NCBI GenBank assembly: GCA_964036155.1
Contig: OZ038422.1
Span: 35,053,201 to 35,117,200 of the forward strand
Length of the DNA: 64,000 nucleotides
Reading direction: 5' to 3'
DNA from: Diploscapter coronatus
Lineage: Eukaryota; Nematoda; Chromadorea; Rhabditida; Rhabditidae
Part shown: one piece after another, positions 1 to 12,017 of the stretch
Numbering within the stretch: the first letter of the stretch is position 1
How the letters are laid out: every line of letters starts with the position of its first letter
Translations under genes and position numbers: made by a program
Notes under the pieces: generated by a model
Database searches by the model: none
The model's input: only the letters and a program-made list of their open reading frames with translations
Told to the model about the DNA's origin: nothing

Positions 1-506
1 GAAGCTCGGATGCACATTGTTTGCGCTACAGTAAATGACGTAGTGAAAATTAAAAAATCGTTAGGAAACATCTAAATGGGTTAAATGTGGTATCAAAAAC
101 TTCTTCTCGGTGAGATAAACAACGTTCATTAGAGAATTTCCCGATCTGATGCTTAAATAAAGTTATAGACCGAAAAGTGTCAAGATTGATTAAAACTGAT
201 ACTTTCGGGTTGTCTGTTGTGCATATTTCCGTTTTATTTATTATTTTCATTTTACACGATTTGAAGAATCGGTTGGGCCGCGATGGTCAGCACGTTTTAC
301 ATTGTAATCATTGACTGAATTTGCATTATATAGTGAGTAATTTCTTCTTATGTATTTTTTATTTATCAATTTTCAAATCTCCACGCTACTAAATCGCAAA
401 TAACCTTAATTTATGTGAAAATATGCATTTAATTTTGATGTGTCCATGGCACGTTATTGTTTCGTAGAAATTTGAGGTGGAGTAGAATATCGAGCTTTCA
501 TTTATT
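1..506. other. AT-rich DNA, nothing recognised
   Basis: No coding pattern, splice-flanked exon, RNA gene or repeat could be supported on either strand. Confidence 0.5.
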
Positions 507-1025
507 GTGCCCTCCCTGTGGAAGGCTGTTCCAAAATTTCGTTAGACCACTTCTTTCGAAGAGTCAGAACGTTGTTAATACCTCAAACTTGGGTAATTAA
601 ACCGAAGCTACCGGTGAAAATCGGGAAATATAGACATTCTCTCGTATATTCCAAGCAAGAATCAAATTCGAATCTTTCACTGTCTGGTTTCCTCTTTCTC
701 TCATCATTTTCTTCCTTTTCCTTCTCAAATAGGCGCTCTATTTCTCTTATTGGCCGGGGGGAGGGAAAAAGTAGAGAGTGAGTGTTAGTTAGAGAAGGAA
801 AGAGTCAGGTAAAAGTGGAAAGGATGAGAAAGATGAAGAGAAACCAGACAGTGAAAGATTCTAATTGCATTCTTGACTGGGGTATGCGACGAAATGTCTA
901 TATTTCCCGATTTTCATCGGTAGCTTCGGTTTAATTACCCAAGTTTGAGGTATTAACGACGTTCTGACTCTTCAAAAGAAGTGGTCTAACGAAATTTTGG
1001 AACAGCTTTCCACAGGAGGGCACAA
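507..1025. mobile_element. Palindromic (foldback/MITE-like) element, about 0.52 kb
   Basis: Two arms of about 200 nt (507-710 and 820-1025) are reverse complements with scattered mismatches. Both begin at the outer edge with GTGCCCTCC. The loop between them is a C/T-rich then G/A-rich stretch. There is no transposase reading frame, so this is a non-autonomous element or the remnant of one. Open frames running through the arms are a by-product of the repeat. Confidence 0.8.
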
Positions 1026-1819
1026 ATGAAATAAATAATAAAAGCAAAAATCCGTGTCTATGCCAGTCAAATAAATATTCGCAAAGTTCAGTGATTTCAT
1101 GTTTCAGAAACTGTTGAAATATTTCGTAATAATTCTAGCCACATGATAAGGAATAGCGATGTAAAATCCGGTAGTGTACGGCATACATTAAAAAACATTT
1201 ATATATACCCCTCAGAACCGATTTCTTTCACTCGGTCCGGAATCAGTGAGTTATCTCAGACAAACTTCTCATTGGTACAACTCGACTCAGTATTTTGTCA
1301 TTTTTAAAAGGTTTATAAGAGCGGCGCAATACACGTCTCTGCCCTCCATTATCACAATTAACGGAACCACATTCAAGAATGCATGATTGTGCACCCTCAA
1401 CTACGTTAGTTTCTCGAATCGTCTTTACCCAACTTTCATATGGAAACCTCCTAGCGATTAATAAGACGATGAAAAGGCAGAATTTGTTCTGAAAAATGTT
1501 AAATTCATGGACAAAGGTATTTTTTATTTATCTGAAGGAAAGATCGAAGAGTTCAAAGTTTCTTTCATCATTCTTTTGAAACCCACTTTGAAAAACGACC
1601 TTGAACTGAACTTCCAGACATTTCGAAGTTCAGTTCGTACAACCCTGGTTAAAAGGGACATTTATTTCAGTTGCAATTATCCCTCATCACTTTGGATATC
1701 TTCGAGAGTTGTCTGTATCATGTGCATCGAATTAGAATGTACGAAATTGAATAAAGATACTTTTTATTAAAATCATATAAAAACTACAAACACTTATAAA
1801 TGTGTTGAAATTGGAGATT
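1026..1819. other. Downstream flank of the F-box/Kelch gene
   Basis: AT-rich sequence with no supported exon. It holds a short hairpin at about 1603-1636 (11-bp stem). It presumably includes the 3' UTR of the minus-strand Kelch gene that ends at 1820. Confidence 0.5.
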
Positions 1820-3090
1820 CTAGATATACAATTCTCCGACTTCTCGCCATTCATTCGTTTGCGGATCGTATTCCTCTATTTCACGACATAAAATCCATTC
1901 ATAAATCCACTCTATTGTTCTAAATTCATATCAATTACTACAGAATTTTGAACATATTAACTTACTCTCCGATTGCATACAATTTCTCGTTAACGACAAT
2001 GAGCGAATGACGATATCTTGTATAATTCATATCAGCGATTCGAGAGATTCGACCATAAACTCGAGCTGAGGGATCGAAACACAGACAGGATTTTAACGTA
2101 TGACCACCTATTATACTAAATACATAATGATACATTATTTATTACACAAAATTAACAACCTCCATCCTCCAGTTATGTAAATTTTCCCATTTAACGATGC
2201 AACTCCGAAAAAAACTAGTCTTTCTGGAATCTCTCCAATTTCAATCCATTCCCGTTCATCGTCTGATAATCGATATATCTTTCTACTATTTCCTCCATCA
2301 ATAACTGAATATCCATGATTATAATAATGAATATGCTATAAAGTGACCGTATAAAATGCCATTGCATGCTATTGTTTGAGCTTCATTAATTGGAAAAGGA
2401 AAGCCAGGTCCTGTTTCCCATTTCCCGTCTATTAAAATCTGAATAAATTATTTCATGAACTTTCATTCGATCTTCTTATGTCAACTCGATTCATATCATT
2501 CCATGTTTTAGGATCCCATCCACCCAAATAATATAATTTGTCTTTGAAATAAGCCACAGATGCACATTGACGCCATTCAGGAAGATCTGGTCCTCCTGGA
2601 AAGAATGCAATAAAATTAAACCAATCTATTGGCTTTTGAAATGCTACCTTTTGTGATTTGTCGAGTATTCAGATCGAAGATTTCAAATGATTTTTCTTTA
2701 CTGCTCAATGCAAAAATCTAAAATTACAAGATTGACAATGCCAAATAAAATAATCTACCTTGTCTTTTGTAGTTGCTACTTCCCATGGCTCATAATCATT
2801 AGTAAATTTCGCAATCTGCTCAACAGAATTAGAATGTGAGTCAAACAAACAGATTCTTCTTTCCACAATTTTGCCATTTTTATAGGGCACTAAATATTAA
2901 AATTAATTTTCGCTCATATAAGAAATATTTTCCTACTATAGAATAAAGTTTTCCTCTCGAGCGCTTTCGGCAGATATCTCTTGATTATTTGCATCATTCG
3001 ATTGCTAGTCCAGGCCAATTGTCCCAGGTCTTTTAATTCGGGATATTGACAGATCAACAATATAATTTCGACTGGAAAATTGGCTAGCAT
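1820..3090 (-). CDS. F-box/Kelch-repeat protein (putative ubiquitin-ligase substrate adaptor)
   Basis: Eight minus-strand exons join in frame to about 335 residues. The first exon (from the ATG at 3090) encodes an F-box-like helix region with FPVEII, then LKDLGQLAWTSNR, the pattern that binds Skp1 in SCF ubiquitin ligases. The rest is a Kelch propeller: repeats with YYLGGWDP, YVIDGGN, YITGGW, IIGGH and LYAIGE, ending with EEYDPQTNEWREVGELYI and a stop at 1820. Donors and acceptors are mostly good (GTAAGT, TTTAG). The start is chosen because an acceptor-like TTGTTTAG lies 20 nt upstream, as for a spliced leader. An upstream coding exon (ATG at 3391, GTAAGT donor) is possible but its phase does not fit. 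The F-box/Kelch family is well known. The substrate cannot be guessed. Confidence 0.75.
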
Positions 3091-3391
3091 CTTCGTTAAG
3101 AGACCTAAACAATTACCATAGAATTATTTCGAAATGGAGATAGTAAACGAGTATTGACTGAATGAGAAAATGCAATTAATGATATAGAATTGAATGTAAC
3201 CCTATTTAGGCGACATATAAAGTTGAGATTCCGTGTCGAGAATAATACAAACTGAAGCTAAAAATAAGTGAGGAAGAAAAAGAAAAATGACCATTCATGG
3301 AAGACGAGCATTGAGAACTGAATGAGAAAGATAAAGAATTTGGCAAATGGGTCTTTGGGTCACTTACTCGGTATTTTCTGCATCTTTTCAT

Positions 3392-5295
3392 GTACTATTC
3401 CTCTCTTCATTGATAATGCAGGTGATTTTGGGGGTGTGTCGTGACCACTTTCAAAAAGCCTTTGGGTTAAAGTTATCTTTACATTTATCACCGTAGTCTA
3501 GCAAGTGAATGGGGTAGAATTGGACGGGATCTAGATTGGGGAAAAGATTAAAGTTTTGAGCTTGATGCATTTATGTTATGATGATCAGATTTGAAAGATC
3601 ATTAAGTAGATGAAATGGTGATGTCGGTCACTTTACCGGGTGCCTAAGAACGCACAAACCTAGGGAGGACTTAAGTCGAGATTGCTCTATGGCCAACCCT
3701 CCATAATATTTCCTTCACAATGTTGTATCTTTAACCTGAAATTTCAAAATTTTGAGAAAATTCCTACAATATGCATACCAATCGATAGAGCTTGAAAAAC
3801 TAAGCAACTTTTGTGAAGACACCTCATGGTTATCTATTATGGTATGCTATAAAAATGGGTATCATCAGTCGACTCGAAATTGACTGGGGGATAATATTCG
3901 AATCCATTTCTATCAATTTCAACGAGTGGTTTCATTATACCATCATTGTAATTGGGTATAACTACCTGGGGAAAAAGACCAAAAATGGAGTAACTTTGTG
4001 CTCGATCGCACCAATTTTTCATCGATTTTGAATTTTTGGTGTTGATCTTTCGATCTTTTCGCTGATCAGAAAACTTTTGGCCAATTTGCCTGACCCAGCG
4101 ATTTTTTTCTTATCATTCGGAGTCTTTTCCATTGTATTTCTTGACCCCTGATAAGAGTCAAGCCTCCTTTATCTACTGTGCCAAAAATCTTGGTTCTTTC
4201 TTTCGGACAGGGAAGAACACGGCTGCTGTTATTTTTGTCCCAGTTCTAAAATGAAATAAATCTTCAACTCGACTAAGGGCTCAAGTCAATCGCATGAACA
4301 GAAATAGTGCATTCGATAGCACCCGAGAAAGATACCGGCAAGGAAAATCACAAATTCCGTGGCCTGCATAAACTTCAAATGACCATAAAAGGCGATAGAC
4401 TAATCTGCTTTTCAAGTGATTTCCAGCATATTACTCAGTTCGATAAAGGGCTTTCATTTGATATACAATATGATGATTCATCTGTAATTTGAAAATGGAT
4501 AACTTGACCCATATGAGTTTGGTTCGGTTCTAGGACACTTTTTGTAATTGTCCGTATCCCCTTTAACAGTTGTTCCATTTACTCGTGGAATGACTCTTAA
4601 TGAAAATAAATGGGAAAAAATGTCTAAAATTGACGAATTGAAGAGGTTGTAATTTGACTTACAAGTGTTGTAAGTTGCTTTATAAGTTCATTTACAAGGG
4701 TTGTAAATTGAACTTGGGTCCAAGCTCAGCTGTCTGTGTCCGTCATCCGTCTCCAAATACAGGAGGCCCAACAATAGTTATCATGTTTACCTTAATCCAC
4801 GAGAACAGCGTGAGACAGATGTTGAAGAGCACGGGCAGGATGACGCCGCGCAACTAAAGGCGATTGCTATCATTAGTCTAACTCTTTTAATTGGGTAATT
4901 AGCTCATTTTTTGAAGTTAATTGTCTAATTATCTAATCTTCCTTCAATAATTAGCTCACATCCTTGAAAAGACAGAGAATACCAGCCATCTCCGGAAGCA
5001 TCGTAATCGATAATGGCTTGTTAATTCGAAATGAAGATCATTCAAAGATAATGCAAGCTAATTTCTACATCTTTTATCTGGAAAAAATGTATGCTAATTT
5101 TAGTCTTTCTTTTAATTTTCATGGTTTTCTTTTTCGAAGGCGAATTTTCCCGCAATCGCAAGCTTTCATCTCGTTGTCATGGCTACCGCGTACACTTGAC
5201 ATCGACTCCTTGTGTTTTAGAGCTCCAAAAATAAGCTTCATTCGACGTTTATTCCATATTTTTCGAATTTCTGAGAATTTTGCGATTTTCAGAGA
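3392..5295. repeat. Intergenic region with dispersed repeat fragments
   Basis: This lies between the divergent F-box/Kelch and IFT74 genes. The segments at about 3775-4030 and 4340-4510 resemble pieces of the foldback element at 42376-44555: they share ACTTTTGTGAAGACACCTCA, a TATAATGATGGTATAAT-type block, and the block around AGTGATTTCCAGCATATTAC. A fragment at about 3648-3700 resembles the CAGACCCAGGGAG MITE family. No gene was found, and long open frames here follow the repeats. Confidence 0.55.
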
Positions 5296-8200
5296 ATGTC
5301 AAGACCTCCTTCAGCAGCCCAGTCCCGTCCGAAGACTTCAAGCGGCCGATCGCCAAGTGCCAGGCAAAGGCCACCAACCGGTCAAATCGCTCAGCATCAT
5401 GCAGCCATGAATGGTGCGTTCTTTTTCTGCATTAGGATTTATTGTTGATGTAAAAATCTTGGAGGTGTGCAAAGCGGTGCACAGTTACTTTTAGTGGTTA
5501 GAAAAGCGAGAAATAGCACGTGAAAAGGGAGTGAGACTGGCTTAAAATCATTCTTTCGGGTGTGGTGCGTAACGCACGCCTCCCGCCAACACATATTTTT
5601 AAAAAGTGGAATCGCATTGATTTTCTCAATTTTTTTTCTTTAAATCACTGTTAATTTCAGGCTCAATCCCAGTATCGTCCGCCCCTCGACCTCCATCTCG
5701 GGCAGTGTCTCGACTCTCTACCAGTTCGGGCATGGCCCCACCTCCTGCCGCCCCGATGCCAATTCCTCCCAGGTACTCATTTAACTCTATCGTCTGATCA
5801 GTAGTCTTGGAGATGCAATATGTTAGACGGCTAATTTTCTCGGGTTTTGAGCATGAAATATTGGCCCAAAATCATTCTCGCTTTTCCTATTTTTGGCCTT
5901 CCCGATTCCCGATCGACTCAACAATATAGTGCTAAAATGACAATATAACAATATGAGAATAGTAATAAAAGTCGATTTACACTTTGAAAATGTTTTCAAT
6001 GCTTATTTTGAGTTTAAAGCGAGGCTTTATAAATGTGTTCACAGATCGAGTATGGGCTCTAGAGCCGGGCAAAGCGCTGTTTCAGACCAGCCTATCGCTA
6101 TACCGCCGAGGATGGGATCTTCGGTAAGTTTTTTTCCTAACTAACTAGAAAAGCTGATCTTCGTTGATTACCTTCTGAAATCTTGACTTTAAAGATTACA
6201 ATTTTTATTTCGATATGAGGGAATTTATATAAATGAGAAAGATAATGTCAAAATATTGCTTGTTTAAAAGAATTCTAATTTCAGATGGGCGAGCGACCTA
6301 TGACGGGACTGGCGCGACCTCCCTCAGCCCTATCCGCGATCAATCGACCCGTCACTCAGCAGGGCGTAGCTGGAATGAGGGCTGCTAGTAGATTGGGAAC
6401 CGCTAGTAATTTTTTTTTTTATATAAAAGATTCTCCCTTGAAAACCTATTTATCTTTCATTATTGCTCACACCTATTTTCCGCTTTTCAGTAATATTCTA
6501 CTAGCAACAGGGCTGGACGACACAACTTGAGAATTTGAGTCAAACCGTTCAAGCGTATCCCTTAAGTCAAAATTGTTTACCTAGGTCTTGTTGCGTACCC
6601 CTTCCCCATAATTTTTCGTACTGACTGAAAGTCAGCTATATCTGGATAAAATCTAATTTTCTTGAAATTTTCATGCACCCGTCAAATCTTCGACAAATCG
6701 TACTTCGTCGGTTTATTGCGGGCAAAAATCTCCCAACTAAACTCCGAAATCGTCAAATTAACGGAGGTCTATCAAAAAGGCGAAAGCGATCGGATGGAGT
6801 TGGGAGCTTATGAAAAACGGTTAGTTTGAGAAAATTGTTTTAAAAAATTACTAAAATTTTTAGAGCCAAAGAGTGCGCCTTAAAACTTAGAGAGATGCAG
6901 GGGAAGTTGATTGATTACAATGTGGTAAGTCTTAAAATCTTTAGATTAAAAATTATACACATAAAAACTCTAAATCTAATTATTATAAAAAAAAAAAAAG
7001 TTTAGATCATCGATCACATGCATACAAACAGTGATATGACGGACATAGAAATGGAGACGAAAAGAGTGAAGGAAAAAGCGGACGAGGTTGGTTTCAAGAA
7101 ATATTAAATATTGAATTTTTGAATGATTTTTAGATGGAATCCGGCGTCCAAGAACTCTTCAACGAACGCCAATCCAAGGACGGTGAAATCCAAAAGACTT
7201 TAGCTGAAATTGAGGAACAGAAGCGATTGAACCAAGCTATTATGGCTGGGATGGTATTTTTTATTTTTATTCAAATGCTTTTGTACCCTTCTCACATAGA
7301 AACATTTGCTTTTTCGAGCCTCCCAAAATCTCTCTGCTTTCCATGCTCTCTCGCTTCTGCAGCCAAGCGCATAGCGCAAAAATGAGAGCCTTCCCTCATG
7401 ACAGTGTGATGTAGTTGAATAGCGAGTTAGATTTTCGCCCTTTCTTGGACGATAAGAGAGATTTAAAATAAAAAAAAAGAGCGCAGAAAAGCTCGAAAAA
7501 ATCAGCGTTTCTGGGAAAGCTAGGGTAAAATGTGACAATTTATCAATTTATTACCATTTAAACTCAAAAGAAAGGTGATCTTCGTTCTTTCTCAATATAT
7601 CAACTTTTCTGTGCTCCTGTATAATTTCTAGACTTCTCCACTTTTTCATAGATAATCATAAAAATGATACTTTTTAAGATCACTTTTTCAGGAGCCCGGC
7701 TTAAGAGAGCACTATGTCGAGTGCAAAGAAACCGTGGAGAATCTGAAGCGCGAAGTCCGGGAAATGGAAAGGGAAATACACGAGTTGGACGATAAGAAAT
7801 CTCAATTGGAAATGGAATTGGATAATTCGCCTCTAAAGAAGAAAGCTGGTTAGATAACTTTAGAAATAAAAAAAAACCTGAAAACCGATTTAAAAAAGCC
7901 TGAAACTATCCTTGTTCAAATGCTATTTTAAAAAAGAGAATAATCTGTTGCTGTTATCAAAGACCGATTACTTGAGACGAATTAAATGACACGGACTTTT
8001 GATGCATATAAATTAGCACGTTGTTTGCAGCAGACTCTACATTATTACATTATTTTGAAGGAATGAATGCGACGGCTGTTTGTAAATACGCAATGTACAC
8101 TTTTCATATATGAATTTGTGCATCATTTGTTTCGTCTCGTTATCGGCTATCAATAAAAGATATATTGAAAAGAGGACAAGATGATTGGCTTTCTCAATTT

Positions 8201-10739
8201 CAGTCCAAATGCATGAAACATTAGCTCAGTTGGAGCTAAGAGAAGCTGATCTTGATCGGGAGAAGGAGTCAAAAGAAACCCCTGAGCAGAAAAAGGCAAA
8301 ACTCATCGAGCAAATGAGAAAGGATAATTCTGATATCGATACTATTGAGAAACAGTAAGAATTTTTTTTTTTTATATTTGAAAAAATGACATAAATTCGA
8401 ATTTTTGAAAATATGGCAACCTGGAAAAAGACAAAACGATAACGGATAACAAGACAACGAAATATTATTAGAAAAGATACATACAAGACCTTTCCTCTGC
8501 CCTACCCTATACTATTTCGTATATATTGTCGTCTTATTGTCTTGTTTTTTCCAGCTTGCTGAAAATATGCATTTTTCAGAATTGAGCAAGTCAAAGATCA
8601 AATCAATCTGTGTAACGAGGAACTACGTGACTTTGAGACGGACAGTGAAACTAAACAGAGTAGGGAATTTAACAATTCTTAAAAGTAGCCACTTTGAGTG
8701 AAATAGCGTGTGAAAGAGATTCTCTTATCAGTGCTATTCCCATCAAAAGTGACTATCTTCACGATTTTCTGGAAACTTGATAAATATAGAGGCCTTAAAA
8801 TGTTTCTTCCTGAATGTTTTCTCCGAAATTTCTAAAAAAAAATATTGATTAGGAGAGAACGCGTCGATATCCAAAAATTACGCTATTCGTTTCGTTTCTC
8901 TACTACGCGACTCACTATTTCGCGTCCAAATTCGATTTCTAATTGCTGCACCAATATCAACTCCCTCCAATCAACGATATGATCTTCAGTGCGAAACCAC
9001 TCCAAGTACCTGGAATTAACCGTGAAAGAGCATCAAATCGACGAGTTTCTGTCGAACTACGCGAGGGACTATCAGTTGGTAAAAAACGACATGGAAGAGT
9101 ATAGCGACGGGGTCGTTAGGATTCTGAAGAGCATTTCCGCGAATATGAATAAGGTGGGAGTTTGTTTTATTCAGACCTAGGAAGGACGATCGTCAGAAGG
9201 CCTTGCGATCTACCCCCAGTATATTTTCTTAACAAATTTCTCCTTAGCCTGTAATTAGTTTAAATTTTTACCAGTGCGACCTGGTGTCATAACTATGATT
9301 TTGCTCTTGCGACCCTACTTCTCGTATATTTTCTTCGTTCGACGAAAGTGCTTCCTAGGTCTGGTTTTATTTAAAGAAAATATAGCTTTCATATTTATTA
9401 TTTTCTGAGGTATGAGGTAAAATGATGAAGATCGACCTGAAAGCAGCATTTTTTGTTTATTTTTGGGATTCAAAATCCAAGTTCAACTAATTAAGATAAG
9501 GAATGCTAATATTTAATTTGGCAGTTTGTAAATGGCGTAACGTAAAATGACGAAGTGCTTCCTTTTTCTGCACAAATCCTGTCGATTTCTTTTGAATTCA
9601 GTCAGTCATTTTATGTTTCGTCAAATACTAAAATCGTTGCGTCATTTACAGGTTGGTTTTAACTTATCTAAACCTTAAAATATTCATTTTATTTAGGTCT
9701 CAATTGAGGACAAAGTTGTCGATTTCGATCCAAGCGGCATTCAAATGAACGAAAAAGCTTCTCCTGAAGAGTTGAAGGATATCCATGTCAGATTACAAGA
9801 AGAAATAATCAACCTATCCGAATTGGAAACCCAACTTTTCTCTGAAATCGAGACTTTCGAAAGAAGAATTTTCGAATTAAAGGTAATTTTCAATTAAAAA
9901 ATCTTTTAATTAAAAAAATATATAGGAGCAGAATGAGCTGTTTAGCGACGTAGATCAGATATCTAGGGATGCAGAGAAAGATATGGGGGTAAAAATTTGA
10001 AATTTTAAAATTATACTATCCGTTTCCAAGGAATATTCTTTGTCATTAGATTTAAATACTAAATGTTAAAAATATATCAACTGTTTTAAGAGCCTATCTT
10101 TTAACATTGGGACAAAAATTGAATTTTAGGAGCTTGAAGTAAGAAGAGAGGAATTAGAAAGGATCGTTCCCGAAGATGAGGATAAAAGAGAGCAGCTAGA
10201 AAGAAGATTGCAAAATTTGGAACGAGAGTTAGACGCCAATCCGGAGTATTCTGTTGTGAGATTTTCAAATTTAAAATTTTTGATAAGTTTCAGAAATTTA
10301 AATAAAAAAATAAGAGCCTAATGATTTTCTCATAGATCTGATGAAAGTTATTTTAAATTGATAAATTTAGCAAAAATCCCTGATAAAGAAGTTGGAAATG
10401 ATAAGGGAAAATAACGAATCTCTCAGGGAAAATATAAACAAACGTCGATCTGAAACCGACTACTTCAAAATTAAGGAAGAGGTTGACTTTTTAAAGTATT
10501 ATTTGCTCCTAAATCTGGGAGGTGCAGGGTGGTGCACGGCTCTTTTCATGCCTAGAACACATGAAGAAATGGTACGCAGATTAGAAAGACTGACTCAAAA
10601 TCATTCTTTCTCTCCTCATTTTCGATCTTCCAGATTTTGGACTCTGCAATAAATAAAATGTGATATGTTAAAAATTCAGGCCCTACACTATCAAAGAGAA
10701 TACAATCAATACCTTATCGCGAACGCTGGAAAACGATAA
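5296..10739 (+). CDS. IFT74: Intraflagellar transport protein 74 (IFT-B core coiled coil)
   Basis: Seventeen exons give about 644 residues. Exons: 5296-5413, 5661-5772, 6045-6123, 6285-6405, 6675-6819, 6864-6924, 7006-7086, 7134-7253, 7692-7848, 8204-8354, 8580-8659, 8990-9153, 9697-9882, 9926-9988, 10130-10255, 10371-10481, 10680-10739; all phases agree. The N-terminus is a basic, Pro/Ser/Arg-rich tail (tubulin-binding in the family) with the family signature RPVTQQGVAGMR near residue 125. DKSYFVGLLRAKISQL opens the long coiled coil, and the protein ends HYQREYNQYLIANAGKR. In the family IFT74 pairs with IFT81 in the IFT-B complex and carries tubulin and cargo along cilia. In nematodes that means sensory neurons. 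An acceptor-like ATTTTCAG just before the ATG fits spliced-leader addition. Oddity: intron 4 ends TTTTCAT rather than TTTTCAG, yet only that junction keeps the frame. Confidence 0.9.
8408..8568. mobile_element. Palindromic MITE in IFT74 intron 10
   Basis: The outer arms read AAATATGGCAACCTGGAAAAAG on the left and, as reverse complement, ATTTTCAGCAAGCTGGAAAAAA on the right. The inner CCCTACCCTATACTATTTC also occurs as its complement in the element at 50589-50734, so the two probably belong to one family. Confidence 0.55.
8855..8985 (+). repeat. Dispersed repeat, copy A (IFT74 intron 11)
   Basis: About 130 nt closely match 40178-40312 in a bestrophin intron, in the same orientation in the window. 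Shared blocks include GCGTCCAAATTCGATTTCTAA and ATGCGACTCACTATTT-like sequence. Open frames across either copy are not genes. Confidence 0.7.
9172..9363. mobile_element. MITE, CAGACCTAGG family, copy 1 (IFT74 intron 12)
   Basis: A 192-nt element bounded by CAGACCTAGGAAG and its complement CTTCCTAGGTCTG. Interior blocks such as GACGATCGTCAGAAGGCC and TTTTCTTAACAAATTTC recur at 11545-11725 and, inverted, at 37525-37726. Confidence 0.7.
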
Positions 10740-10775
10740 AATTTTCATCTTATCTCCTTTTTCATTCCAAATTTA

Positions 10776-10781
10776 AATAAA
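10776..10781 (+). terminator. Candidate poly(A) signal for IFT74
   Basis: AATAAA lies 37 nt after the IFT74 stop codon. Position and motif fit cleavage and polyadenylation, but nothing else supports it. Confidence 0.5.
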
Positions 10782-11544
10782 CCATTTTTTCTTAAAAATG
10801 TTTCACTTTATCTGAATAAATGTCGTGAAACATGGCCATTTTTCATATCTTCCCATGTTTTATATTTTAAAGTCTTTTAAAATCATATTTTTCCAGAGAA
10901 AAACTCGAAAATTACACTATATTTATTCATTTTTCTCTGTCTCTCGCTATTTCCGGTCACGTTTTTGCCTGCGATCATTTTGCCTTCCGGCAGGGCGCGT
11001 TGGAAGAAATCCATGATTCCGCATAAATGCCGAGCTTCTTCGTGCCAATCCCCTTAACGAGTTTTCCGCTCTGAGATTTGCCAAATTCGTCTCCTCATTA
11101 CCCTTTTTTCCCGATGCAAAACAATTTCTAAAATCCCCAAAATCCAGATCACTTTTCTAAAGACTGAAAGTCTGCTGTTTTCGAAAAGTTTCAGAATTTT
11201 GCGGAAATCCCAGAAACTTGAATTCTTTTGCTTCAAAGACGAGTTCAGTTTTCGCAAAAATTCTCGAGTCCCAGTATTTTCTCGAACTTCTGAGCTTATT
11301 GATTTCTCGATTTTCCAGAGGAAATATCAAAATTTTGTGAAAATAGGGATTTTGATTTTAAAAATCGTATTTTTCCCTCACTTTCCAATTTAGGCCTTGT
11401 CGATTATGAGTTTGCAAAGTCGTAATCCCCTAATTATCATTTCAAATTTGATACGAAAACTTTGAACCACCAAACTCGAAGAGCCAAATTCCAATGATAA
11501 AGCATGGGCAACATTACCGGGCTAGGATAACTTTCAACTTCAAT
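10782..11544. other. IFT74-GIGYF intergenic DNA
   Basis: AT-rich sequence with no supported exon or RNA gene. The ORF-like stretches on both strands lack splice context and protein-family similarity. Confidence 0.5.
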
Positions 11545-11725
11545 CAAACCCAGGGAGGATGATCGTCAGAAGGTCATTGCGGCCTATCCCCAATAATTTT
11601 TCTTAACAAATTTCCTTCTATAACACGTAGCTAGCCAAAGTTTTCGCCAACACGACCTGGCATATCATAACTATAATTTCGCTCTTGCGATTTTCCTCGC
11701 CTGACGAAAGTACTCTCTGAGTCTG
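11545..11725. mobile_element. MITE, CAGACCTAGG family, copy 2
   Basis: About 181 nt starting AAACCCAGGGAGG and ending CTCTCTGAGTCTG. It shares the interior ATGATCGTCAGAAGGTC, CTTAACAAATTTCC and AACACGACCTGGCATA with copy 1. Confidence 0.65.
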
Positions 11726-12017
11726 ATTCAATTCATTTTTGCGACTACCTTTATTAAATTATCCGAGTCATGCACTTTTTATCAATTATCTATATCATTT
11801 CATCACATGACTGGTTATCTCGAATTTCAAAGTTCGAAAATCCACGAAAAATTTTATTTTCCAAACCACCTGCTATTTTTCGGTTTTCATTTTCAAGGTA
11901 TATATTTTCTTCTTGTTTCCCTTTATTCTTCGCTTTGTTTTCAAAATGGTCTCAGTGATGTTCCTCAAGATTCCCGATTTTAGTCCCCAGTTCTTTAAAA
12001 ACGCCCAAATCTTCAAA

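Noticed and set aside
1603..1636. Short perfect hairpin (11-bp stem) as a possible microRNA
   Set aside because: The stem is far too short for a microRNA precursor and the flanks do not extend it.
3813..4031. Open frames on both strands near 3.8-4.0 kb
   Set aside because: They fall in repeat-derived DNA related to the foldback element and overlap each other on opposite strands.
7260..7540. Open frames on both strands inside IFT74 intron 8
   Set aside because: They cross the intron boundary and have no homology. The exon ends at 7253 in phase.
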